From Paracoccus lutimaris (GTDB lineage: Bacteria; Pseudomonadota; Alphaproteobacteria; Rhodobacterales; Rhodobacteraceae): 64,000 nt of DNA. The notes under the pieces were generated by a model. That model ran no database searches, had not been told where the DNA came from, and saw nothing but the letters and a program-made list of their open reading frames with translations. Below are positions 1-7,602 of the stretch, piece after piece. The position numbers were made by a program, and so were the translations under genes. How positions within the stretch are numbered: position 1 is the stretch's first letter; every line of letters starts with the position of its first letter. The DNA is taken from NCBI RefSeq assembly GCF_003337565.1, contig NZ_QPJL01000008.1:62001-126000 (forward strand), written 5' to 3'.

Positions 1-1730
1 TCGGGCGCGGTGACCCCGATCAACGCCGCCAGACCATCGGCGAAGGGAATGGCATCGGCGGTGCCGATCCCCAGCATCTTTTTCAGCTGCGACAGGATCA
101 GCCCGGGCAGCACCTTCTCGGCCTCGCGGGCCAGCTCGGAAGGGCTGAGCAGGTTGACATTGTCATGGCTTCCATCCGGGGTGACCAGATCCAGCAGCTG
201 CATCTGCGGCAAGGGCCATGTCGCCGCCGACAGCGCCACCCCCGCACGGATCGCCCCCGCGCCGTAGCCCTCGGCCGAGACCAGCGGCTTGGACAGATCC
301 TTGTTGGTCAGTGCCACACCCAGCGAGAAGTCCAGCGAGGACGGCGCACCAAAGGAAAACGCCGCCGGGCCGATCGAGAATTCGGCCAGTTCGGCCTGGG
401 CGGTCAGGCGCAGCACGGCGTCAGAACTCCCCAGCGCCTTGGGATCGGCCAGGAACTGCAAGCCGGGATAGATCTGCCTTGTGCCATCCTGGGCGACCGT
501 CGACCCCATGGTAAAGGACAGTGCCCCGATGCCCGAAATCTGGGTCAGCTGCACCGCCAGCGGGCTGGCGCGGCTGCCGGAGCCGCTGGCCTTGGGCGCA
601 TCCGCACCCATCGCACCGCCGATGGCGGTCAGCCAGGTGCCCAGAAGGTCGGGACTGGCGGTCAGCGCGCCGAACCAATCCTTGAACGGCTGCGCGACGT
701 CGCCCGTGCCCTTTATCGCGATGTCCAGAAGCTGCCCCCAATCCAGTTCTGGCAGGGTGGTCTTTTGCCCCGGCACGGTGCCGTTGATGCCCAGGATCGG
801 CAGCAGATAGCGCGCCTCGTCCGCCGCCCCGGCCGAGATTTGCGACAGCGCGCCGACAAAAAGTGCGGCGATGGTGTTCTGGATCTGCAACGAGCTGAGC
901 GCGGCAATATCCGCCAGCGACATGTTCCTGGCGGCGGTCTCGCCGGGCAGCTGCAGCCGCAGCACCACGACATCGGCTGTCACCTGGGGGGCCGTGACAT
1001 CGATCAGGACGTTGACCTTGACCCCGTCGAACGAGATGCCTTCAAGTGAAAACAGCGGCTTGCGTGTTCCCGAGGCATCGCCGGCCCCCTCGACCGCCAC
1101 GCCCAGACTCATCGGGAAGCCTGCCTCGGTCAGCACCGGCGCCACGCCACCCGCGCCCATCTTCAGGACCGGCACCAGTCCCCAGGCCTCGATGGTCACG
1201 ACCGGATCCGAGGACGGCACATTGAACTGCCCAAGGATGCCGATGCCGAACACCTGATCGCCACCGCTTTCGTAATTGACGATATAAAGCCCGCGCGCGG
1301 CCTTGGGGTCCGGGGTGATCAGCGGATACCAGGTGCCCAGAAGCGCCGGATCCTTGACCGGCAGCCCCATGGCCTGACCTGCTGCCGAACCCAGAAGCTC
1401 GGTCATCAGCCCGGCGATCTGGCCCGGGTTCTGGCGTAGCGCCGTCCTGAGATTGCCGATCGGGTCGCCGAACCACGCGGCGTTCAGGCAAGCGCTGTCC
1501 GCCTCGGCGCCCGGCTCGAGCACACCGATCAGCTGGCCAAGGCTGGCCAATGCCGGGTCAAGCCCGGTAAAGCAGACGCTGTCGGCCGGGGTGCCGCGCA
1601 ACATGGCCGCGTTGCGGGGGGCGGGCAGCATCGTCGGCTGCGGGCGGCGCAGCTTGCCGCGCCGAGAGGTCTGCCGGCGGCGGCGCGGGGGGATATAGCC
1701 CAGGCGCAGGCGGGGATCGTCGTCGTCCAT
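1..1730 (-). CDS. Large unrecognised protein, C-terminus beyond the window
   Basis: The frame is open without a stop from the ATG at 1730 to the left edge, giving at least 576 residues. I recognise no domain. The first ~35 residues are acidic and then very Arg-rich (MDDDDPRLRLGYIPPRRRRQ), and there is no signal peptide. The rest is rich in Ala, Gly, Leu and short beta-like stretches, with few Cys. The start codon overlaps the stop of the lipase-like gene by one base (TGATG), so the two are probably translationally coupled and are the last genes of a five-gene leftward operon. Existence of the gene is well supported by the long open frame and coupling; function is unknown. Confidence 0.75.
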   Translation of the reverse strand, partial: MDDDDPRLRLGYIPPRRRRQTSRRGKLRRPQPTMLPAPRNAAMLRGTPADSVCFTGLDPALASLGQLIGVLEPGAEADSACLNAAWFGDPIGNLRTALRQNPGQIAGLMTELLGSAAGQAMGLPVKDPALLGTWYPLITPDPKAARGLYIVNYESGGDQVFGIGILGQFNVPSSDPVVTIEAWGLVPVLKMGAGGVAPVLTEAGFPMSLGVAVEGAGDASGTRKPLFSLEGISFDGVKVNVLIDVTAPQVTADVVVLRLQLPGETAARNMSLADIAALSSLQIQNTIAALFVGALSQISAGAADEARYLLPILGINGTVPGQKTTLPELDWGQLLDIAIKGTGDVAQPFKDWFGALTASPDLLGTWLTAIGGAMGADAPKASGSGSRASPLAVQLTQISGIGALSFTMGSTVAQDGTRQIYPGLQFLADPKALGSSDAVLRLTAQAELAEFSIGPAAFSFGAPSSLDFSLGVALTNKDLSKPLVSAEGYGAGAIRAGVALSAATWPLPQMQLLDLVTPDGSHDNVNLLSPSELAREAEKVLPGLILSQLKKMLGIGTADAIPFADGLAALIGVTAP

Positions 1731-3292
1731 CACATGACCTCTGGCGCGCGGCGGGGGCTGAGCAGGCTGGCATATCCCGACAGGCCGTGCCCATCGGGAT
1801 CGGTGATGCGGGGCCGCCCCAGCAAGGACACGGGCTGACCCAGCCCGTCATTGCCGAAGGCGAAGGGGATCCGGGGCAGAAAGTCGGTCAGCCGGCTGAG
1901 GCTGATCGTGGTCGGCCCGACCAGCTTCGCCGCGAGCGTCAGAAAGTCGTAGGTGCCGAAGACCGGCGCGCCGAACATCCACACCCGCGGCGTCTGCGAC
2001 GGGTTGAGCGTCTGGATCGTGTCGATGGCGGCCAGGGCGGCCACCGCCCCCCCCAGCCCATGGCCGGCGAAATCAAGCACGGTCGCGGCATCGGCCTTCA
2101 GCGCCGCCCCTGCCTCGGCGGCGATGGCGGCGCGCAGCGTGCCGAAAAGCGTGGCGGCGCCCGAATGTATCTTGGCCGTGGTCCATTCCGGACCCGAGAA
2201 CGGCGTGGCGACCGGGTTGTAGTCACAGGTCAGCGTGTCGAATTCCTGCCAGCCGACCGCGTCCCGAAACAGCAGCGCGGCTGTACCGGGCGCGCGCGCC
2301 GAGACCCCCCAGATCGTCGGGCCATTGGCGATGGGCGCGGATAGCGCATAGGGCACCATCGGCGCCGCGATACGCAGCCCGGGATAGCCGGACAGCAGGT
2401 AGGGCAGGCCGATCAGATCGGCAAGCGTGGCCGCCCGAAGCACGTCGAACGCAGCTTGCGTGGCCATCTGCGCGGCGACGGTGCCCAGATCCACCGGATC
2501 GCCGCCCAGGGCCGCGACATAGGCATCGCTGTCGCGCTGCACCCAGGTGTCGGCGTCCGAGATCAGCCCGGGCGCAGCCAGCGTGCGCGCGGGGATAGCC
2601 ATCGGCGTGCCGGCGACCACGGCGCCATCGGTGGGGGCGCCCGGAAAGGTGTCGATGCTCACGCCCAGATGCGCGGTGCTCAGCGTCCAGGCGGCTTGCG
2701 TCTGGGCGGCAAGCAGCTGCGCCAGTGCCTGATCGCCCGGTGCCGGGGCCGACAGCATGACGCAACGCGATTTCGCGGCCGGCCCCTTGGTCGTGCCGTC
2801 GGGGCCGATCTGGCCGGGCCGCAGGTCGATGGCGCCGATCGCGGCCATCGCCGCTCCAAGCTGCGTGCCGGTAACGATCACGTCGCGCGGCGCGGTGCGG
2901 GCAAAGGCCTGCCACAATTCGTCGCGCAGGGCTGCGTATCCCGCGACCGCCGGGGCGATCGCATTGGCGTTCACGTCGGACACGCCCGCAGGCAGGGGCA
3001 GCAACCCCGCCGGGCGGCCGATCACGGTGGCACTGCTCCAGGCCGCGTAGCTTTGCAGCGGATAGGCCAGGGCGATGACGGTGACCTGCGTGCCCGGGTC
3101 CGAGGGCAACGCCCCGCTGGCAATGAAGCCCTGCGCGCCGGTCGTGTCCGGGCCCAGCGGCGGCGGCGCATTCGGAAATGTCTCGAATACCGACCAGCCG
3201 GGCGGCAGGGCGGCGCCGATCGACAGGTCGCGTGCCGCAGCGCCCGCCAGCTGCGCCAGCGATGCGGCATCGTCAGGGCTAAGGGTGGTCAT
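1730..3292 (-). CDS. Class-3-lipase-like alpha/beta-hydrolase lacking the catalytic serine
   Basis: A 520-residue protein. The C-terminal third resembles lipase class 3: a nucleophile-elbow segment DFAGHGLGGAVAALAAID (around 408-425), then WMFGAPVFG, an Asp-containing SLSRLTDFLPRIPF segment and a late His in DPDGHGLSGY. In the family the elbow reads GHSLGG; here residue 412 is Gly (codon GGG), so the nucleophile is missing and hydrolysis by the usual mechanism is unlikely. An N-terminal segment with GTQLGAAMAAIGAID could be a second degenerate elbow. There is no signal peptide. A GGAG ribosome-binding site precedes the ATG. The gene lies between glycine-repeat genes and the large unknown gene, coupled to the latter by TGATG. 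It is either a non-catalytic structural or binding homologue or a diverged enzyme. Confidence 0.7.
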   Translation of the reverse strand: MTTLSPDDAASLAQLAGAAARDLSIGAALPPGWSVFETFPNAPPPLGPDTTGAQGFIASGALPSDPGTQVTVIALAYPLQSYAAWSSATVIGRPAGLLPLPAGVSDVNANAIAPAVAGYAALRDELWQAFARTAPRDVIVTGTQLGAAMAAIGAIDLRPGQIGPDGTTKGPAAKSRCVMLSAPAPGDQALAQLLAAQTQAAWTLSTAHLGVSIDTFPGAPTDGAVVAGTPMAIPARTLAAPGLISDADTWVQRDSDAYVAALGGDPVDLGTVAAQMATQAAFDVLRAATLADLIGLPYLLSGYPGLRIAAPMVPYALSAPIANGPTIWGVSARAPGTAALLFRDAVGWQEFDTLTCDYNPVATPFSGPEWTTAKIHSGAATLFGTLRAAIAAEAGAALKADAATVLDFAGHGLGGAVAALAAIDTIQTLNPSQTPRVWMFGAPVFGTYDFLTLAAKLVGPTTISLSRLTDFLPRIPFAFGNDGLGQPVSLLGRPRITDPDGHGLSGYASLLSPRRAPEVM

Positions 3293-3435
3293 CGCGGCGC
3301 TCCATTCTGGGGGCCGCGATGCGGCCCGGGGTCGACGGATCGGCCGGCGGATCGGAGAACGCCGGTCTCGGGTATGTCGCGCGCATCCGGCGCAAGACGA
3401 TTTTCAAGGCTGCGGCGGGACAGCGAACCGAAGCG

Positions 3436-4167
3436 CTATTTCACCCGTAGCAGCGTCACCGTGCCGGCATGGCCGACCTCACCTCCGCCAAGGTCGCTGC
3501 CATTGATGCCGGCACGGCCCGGCAGGGCCAGATCCTTCTTGCCAGCGATCATCTCGCCATAGCCGCCCTGGCCGGGGGTGCCGCTCATGCCGCCAGTTCC
3601 GGGGCAGCCGGCCGTGCCGCCGAAGCTCTGCCCAAGGACGTTGACGGGTTGCTGGCCGCTGAAGCGGATCTCGATGTCGCCACCAGGACCGCCATTGCCG
3701 CCGCGGCCGCCCATGCCGCCATTGCCGGCATCGCCGCCCTGGCCGCCACTGGTCGGGCGACAGTCGCCATTGGAAACGCAGGACGACGCGTTCGTGCCGC
3801 CATTGCCGCCTCCGGCACCGCTGCCGCCCGTACCACCATTTCCGCCCCTGCCGCCCTGCCCGCCGCGCGAGTAGATGCGGATCGGCCCGATATAGCGCAA
3901 GGCGGTCAGCACAAAGCTGTCGGGCCGTGCGCCGTTGCCGCCATTGCCGCCCGGGCCGCCGCCAGAAACCGCGTCGGCGCCCTTGGTGCCATCCGTAGCG
4001 CAGTGGCAGCTGAACCAGCCCGGCGTGCCATCAGCACCGTTCTGGCCGGTATTGGTTTCCTTGCTGTTCACGCCATCCATACCGATGCTGCCCGGTTCGC
4101 CATTCGCACCATCGGCGCCGAGGATCAGGATCTGCGGCATGGGCGTATCGTTGTCTGTGCTTTGCAT
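3436..4167 (-). CDS. Glycine-repeat (GGxGGx / collagen-like) protein
   Basis: A protein of 243 residues beginning MQSTDNDTPMPQILILGADG. This ATG was chosen over an upstream in-frame start because AGAGGA sits directly before it. The N-terminal ~55 residues have collagen-like Gly-X-Y spacing; two long blocks (roughly 65-90 and 105-170) are nearly pure GGNGG, GGRGG and GGTGG repeats, broken by a short hydrophobic strand (RYIGPIRIYSRGG). The end is DIEIRFSGQQPVNVLGQSFG followed by more Gly repeats. No signal peptide or membrane segment is visible. Strictly spaced Gly-Gly-X is compatible with polyglycine-II helix packing, which is an inference. It lies 31 bp downstream of a sister gene of the same type. 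Confidence 0.75.
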   Translation of the reverse strand: MQSTDNDTPMPQILILGADGANGEPGSIGMDGVNSKETNTGQNGADGTPGWFSCHCATDGTKGADAVSGGGPGGNGGNGARPDSFVLTALRYIGPIRIYSRGGQGGRGGNGGTGGSGAGGGNGGTNASSCVSNGDCRPTSGGQGGDAGNGGMGGRGGNGGPGGDIEIRFSGQQPVNVLGQSFGGTAGCPGTGGMSGTPGQGGYGEMIAGKKDLALPGRAGINGSDLGGGEVGHAGTVTLLRVK

Positions 4168-4198
4168 GTCATCCTCTCGCTTTGGGCGGGTTCTCGGC

Positions 4199-4882
4199 TC
4201 AGGATCCGCCGGGGGGGACCGGCTTGTTGTTAAACACCACCTGACCAGGCGTCCCGTTCTTGTCGCCTTTTGGGCCGCCATTGCCCCCACCCAGGTCGCC
4301 GCCGCCGCCGGTCCCCGTACCGGGCAGGCCCGCGCCGCCCGCGCCGCCGCCGCCGCCGAGAGCCCCGTGATTGTTGTTGAAGACAATCGCGGCACCGATC
4401 TGCAATTGGCCCGTGATCATCACTGTTGCGGCGTTGCCGCCATTGCCGCCCTTACCGCCTGTGCCGCCCTTTCCGCCCATGCCGGCGGGACCCGTGGTGG
4501 CGTTCGTGCAGCCGTCCGGATTGTTGCCGGGTGGGCCGCCATCTCCGCCCCGGCCGCCCTGGCCGCCTTTGCCGCCCGTGCCGCCATTGCCGCCGCCCGT
4601 CTCGATGGTGACGATGCCGGTGATGAGGCCAAGTGATATTGACGCCGGCGCGCTGTCGAGCCCGGGCCCGGCATCGCCGCCATTCAGCCCGGTGCCGCCG
4701 TTAATACCGGGTCCGCCTTGCGTGGGTTGCGTGCTGCAGGTGTAATTGCCGTTCTTGTCCCTGGTGCTGGCGCCGCTGTTGCCCTGTCCGCCATTCTGGC
4801 CGGTGGGTCCGGGTTGGTCCTGGTCGGTGCCGGGGGTGCCGGGCCCGCCGATAAAGCTGAAGGTTTTTGTGTTGTCGGTCAT
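4199..4882 (-). CDS. Glycine-repeat (GGxGGx / collagen-like) protein, sister of the next gene
   Basis: A protein of 227 residues starting MTDNTKTFSFIGGPGTPG with AAGGAAGAGG upstream. It has an N-terminal Gly-Pro-rich part, then GGNGGTGGKGGQGGRGGDGG-type blocks, a Cys-containing interruption (GNNPDGCTNATTGPAG), a second GGKGG block and a hydrophobic beta-like insertion (TVMITGQLQIGAAIVFNNNHG) before a last Gly-rich tail. The alternation of Gly blocks with one strand-like segment matches the neighbouring gene at 3436-4167, so the two look like duplicated paralogues. No export signal is seen. Function is unknown; a filament, adhesin-tip or packing role is conceivable but only inferred. Confidence 0.75.
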   Translation of the reverse strand: MTDNTKTFSFIGGPGTPGTDQDQPGPTGQNGGQGNSGASTRDKNGNYTCSTQPTQGGPGINGGTGLNGGDAGPGLDSAPASISLGLITGIVTIETGGGNGGTGGKGGQGGRGGDGGPPGNNPDGCTNATTGPAGMGGKGGTGGKGGNGGNAATVMITGQLQIGAAIVFNNNHGALGGGGGAGGAGLPGTGTGGGGDLGGGNGGPKGDKNGTPGQVVFNNKPVPPGGS

Positions 4883-4948
4883 TCCGAAACCTCTTCCTTG
4901 TCGGGCATGCGCCTGAACCCGGTACGGGTGCGCCCTTTCCCCATGCGA

Positions 4949-5599
4949 TCAGTCTGCAGCGGTAAAGGTGGTGGTCGTCATCTGGATCTTTGTACTGACA
5001 ATGATCTGGCCGCCATTTTCGACCGTGACCGACGTGAAGTTGGGGCACAAGATCTTGTTGGGATCGTTCGGATCGGGCGCGAAAATCACCGGATGTCCGG
5101 CCTTGACGACCAGCGCCTCGACGGCGAGCACGGCGACCGAGCCGGTGCCGAAACGCTTGTTCAGGATCGGCTCATGCGTCTTGAGCTTTTGCGAGTTGCC
5201 CATGATATAGGCCTGCGCGGCCCTGTAGAGCGCGTGCAATTCGTCCCGGGTGACCTGATAGTCGAAATCGCATTCGTTGCGGGTTGCCATCAATGCGTGA
5301 ACGCGATCCCGATCCAGCGGCGCGGGGTAATCCAGCAGGCGATCACTGAAGGGCCCGTCCGTGTAATCGCTGTCAGCCCTGCCGATCATCGCCTTGAGTT
5401 CGGCCAAGGAGTTGTAGGGCACGATTGTCGGCTCGATCGCCGAGATCGAAGGATCGGCCGACAGCACAAGCTTGTCGCCGAAATCCTGTGTCGAAAGCGT
5501 GCCCTTGTAGTTGAGATTGTCCACGGTCAGACCGAACCGCTTCAGCGTGGACTCGTATTCCATGCGGTCGGAAGCCGACAGCTCTGCAAATCCGCTCAT
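4949..5599 (-). CDS. Unrecognised protein, first gene of the glycine-repeat operon
   Basis: A protein of 216 residues from MSGFAELSASDRMEYESTLKRFG. An earlier in-frame ATG would add eight residues, but GAGGA lies about eight bases before this one. It has a helical, polar N-terminal half and a C-terminal half ending in alternating strands (SVTVENGGQIIVSTKIQMTTTTF). It contains CDFDYQVTRDELHALYRAAQAY and a valine-rich stretch (SVAVLAVEALVVKAGHPVIF). No known motif, signal peptide or membrane helix was found. It is 66 bp upstream of the first glycine-repeat gene on the same strand, so probably the first cistron. Confidence 0.7.
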   Translation of the reverse strand: MSGFAELSASDRMEYESTLKRFGLTVDNLNYKGTLSTQDFGDKLVLSADPSISAIEPTIVPYNSLAELKAMIGRADSDYTDGPFSDRLLDYPAPLDRDRVHALMATRNECDFDYQVTRDELHALYRAAQAYIMGNSQKLKTHEPILNKRFGTGSVAVLAVEALVVKAGHPVIFAPDPNDPNKILCPNFTSVTVENGGQIIVSTKIQMTTTTFTAAD

Positions 5600-6321
5600 C
5601 CGCCAATTCCTCGTGTCAGGCAACCCTGTCCCGGACCCCCGGACAAATGTTCGGAAGGCGAGGACGAGCGCGCGCCATGATTGTGATATTGTGCTACCTC
5701 AGCGGGCGACGTTCGTGCCGCGCTTTCAAAAAAAGCGACTATTAACGACACCACTCCGCATTGCTGCGGAACGTATGAGATAAGGCCGCAACGCAACTAA
5801 AGGTTGCGGCGGGACCGATCGCCATCCCACCCCTGATCGGAGAGCATGCGTCATTCCACGTCAGCACCGTCACATCCCAAGCGCTACGCGCCAACGGTCC
5901 GTTGCGATGTCTTTCACCTGTTTCCATCTAGCGGTTTTTCCCGCCACCTCTACGGGATGGTCTGGGAGGGGAGCATCATTTCCTTACGATGCCAATGCTC
6001 TACCAAAGATTGCACGATTCGCGAGGCAACGCAAAAGATTTTTGCCGCGGATCTGCTTGCACCCGGGCGCCGCCCGAAGCGTCGCAGCCGCTTCCGAAAC
6101 GGCCGATCCGCGTCGATACGATCGTCCCGGTTTCGCGAGCGGCCAGAGATGGCCGCGAGGGCGAGACGGGCTCGAGGGGATCGCGCCGAGGCTCAGGCAG
6201 CCCAATTTGCTGCAACGGCAGGGCGAGCAGATTTCAGGGGCCGCAGGGCAGAGCGGCGTCACGGTGCAGACCTGTTCCAGATGGCGCAAGGGATCCGGCC
6301 GGGCGGGGCAGGGCCCCGCAG
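5600..6321. other. Intergenic region between two leftward operons
   Basis: About 720 bp without a convincing gene. Plus-strand open frames here are Arg/Ala-rich, have no recognisable domain and look like by-products of GC-rich sequence. The part near 5680-5770 is locally AT-rich and would suit the promoter of the leftward glycine-repeat operon, but I cannot assign -35 and -10 boxes with confidence. The half nearer 6321 is the 3' flank of the receiver-kinase gene. Confidence 0.4.
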
Positions 6322-7602
6322 TCAGGCCGAGGGCGGGGCCACGGCGCAGACCGGAAGATAGACCCGGAAGGTCGCGCCCTTGCCCGGCTCGCTTTCGGCC
6401 CGCACGCCGCCGCCGCTTTGACGCAGGATGCCATAGACCGTGGAAAGCCCAAGCCCGGAGCCGGTTTCCGGGTCCTTCGTGGTGAAATAGGGCTCGAAGA
6501 TCCGCCTGCGGACCGCCTCGTCCATGCCGATGCCGGTATCCGCGACAACCAGTTCGACATAGTCGCCGGCCTCGACCCCCAGCGTGGCGGCACGATCCCT
6601 GCCGACCGTGGCGGTATGCGTCTCCAATGTCAGATTGCCGCCGTCGGGCATGGCCTGAACGGCGTTGACCACCAGATTCATGATGATCTGCTCGATCTTG
6701 GCGGTATCGGCGCGAACCGGCCGCAGATCCGGGTCGAGCGATATCCGCAGGACGATGCCTTCGCTGCCGGCGATCCGCAGCATGTCCTCCATGCCGCGAA
6801 TGATGTCGTTCAGATTGATCATCTCGGGATGCAGCGTCTCGCGCCGGCTGAAAGCGCGCAACTGGCCGATCAGCCGCGCGGCCCGATCGACCGCATTCCC
6901 GATCACTTCGGTCTCGTCAAGGCACAGGCCCGCATGCCGCAGCCGTTTGACCAGCAGATCATTGGCCGCCGAGATCACCGAAAGGATATTATTGAAATCA
7001 TGGGAAATCCGTCCGGTCAGCTGCCCGAGCGCCTCCATGCGCTGGATATGTCTGAGATGCTCCTCGGCCCGACAGCGCCGGGCCATTTCCTGTTGCAATT
7101 TCCGGTTCGCGACCATCAGCTCCTGGGTGCGCTGTTCGACCTTTCGTTCCAGATCCTGCTGAAAGCGGTGAACCGTCAGATGCGTGCGGACGCGGGCCAG
7201 AAGTTCGGGCTCCTGAATCGGCTTGATGATATAGTCGACGGCACCGATATCGAAGGCCTTGCGCAGGTCCCCGGGGCTGTTCAGCACGGTCAGAAAGATC
7301 ACCGGGATCTGGTGCAGCCGCGGATCGGCCTTGAGGCGGCGGCAGGTCTCGAACCCGTCGATCAGCGGCATCAGCGCATCCATCAGGATCAGGTCCGGCA
7401 TGATCCGCGCAGCGCGCTCCAGCGCCATGCGGCCATCGCGGGCGATGCGGATATCGTAGCCCTCGGTCTCCAGCAGGGTCGCCACGACCTTCAGGTTTTC
7501 CGCAGAGTCATCGACCAGCAGGATTGTCGGAGGCCGCGCGCCCCGCCCGCTGGCTGCGCCCTGTCGCGCTTGCTGGTCGATTTCGTCAAGCCCGATATTC
7601 AT
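6322..7602 (-). CDS. Receiver-histidine kinase (REC-HisKA-HATPase)
   Basis: A 426-residue cytoplasmic signalling protein with the receiver in front of the kinase. The receiver spans about 25-140, with acidic pair D31/D32, phospho-acceptor D75 (LILMDALMP) and K127 (YIIKPIQ). A coiled linker (QDLERKVEQRTQELMVANRKLQQE) leads to a HisKA with H201 in GRISHDFNN, and an HATPase with NLVVNAVQAM, DTGIGM and GSGLGLSTVYG. There is no membrane segment and no DNA-binding domain. The start overlaps the end of the upstream hybrid kinase by 17 bp, so the two are co-translated and probably form a phosphorelay, with this protein taking phosphate on D75. Output unknown. Confidence 0.88.
   Translation of the reverse strand: MNIGLDEIDQQARQGAASGRGARPPTILLVDDSAENLKVVATLLETEGYDIRIARDGRMALERAARIMPDLILMDALMPLIDGFETCRRLKADPRLHQIPVIFLTVLNSPGDLRKAFDIGAVDYIIKPIQEPELLARVRTHLTVHRFQQDLERKVEQRTQELMVANRKLQQEMARRCRAEEHLRHIQRMEALGQLTGRISHDFNNILSVISAANDLLVKRLRHAGLCLDETEVIGNAVDRAARLIGQLRAFSRRETLHPEMINLNDIIRGMEDMLRIAGSEGIVLRISLDPDLRPVRADTAKIEQIIMNLVVNAVQAMPDGGNLTLETHTATVGRDRAATLGVEAGDYVELVVADTGIGMDEAVRRRIFEPYFTTKDPETGSGLGLSTVYGILRQSGGGVRAESEPGKGATFRVYLPVCAVAPPSA

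Noticed and set aside
3436..4882. Tandem repeats as a possible CRISPR or satellite array
   Set aside because: The repetition is of GGC/GGN codons for glycine within two open frames with ribosome-binding sites; there are no fixed-length spacers.
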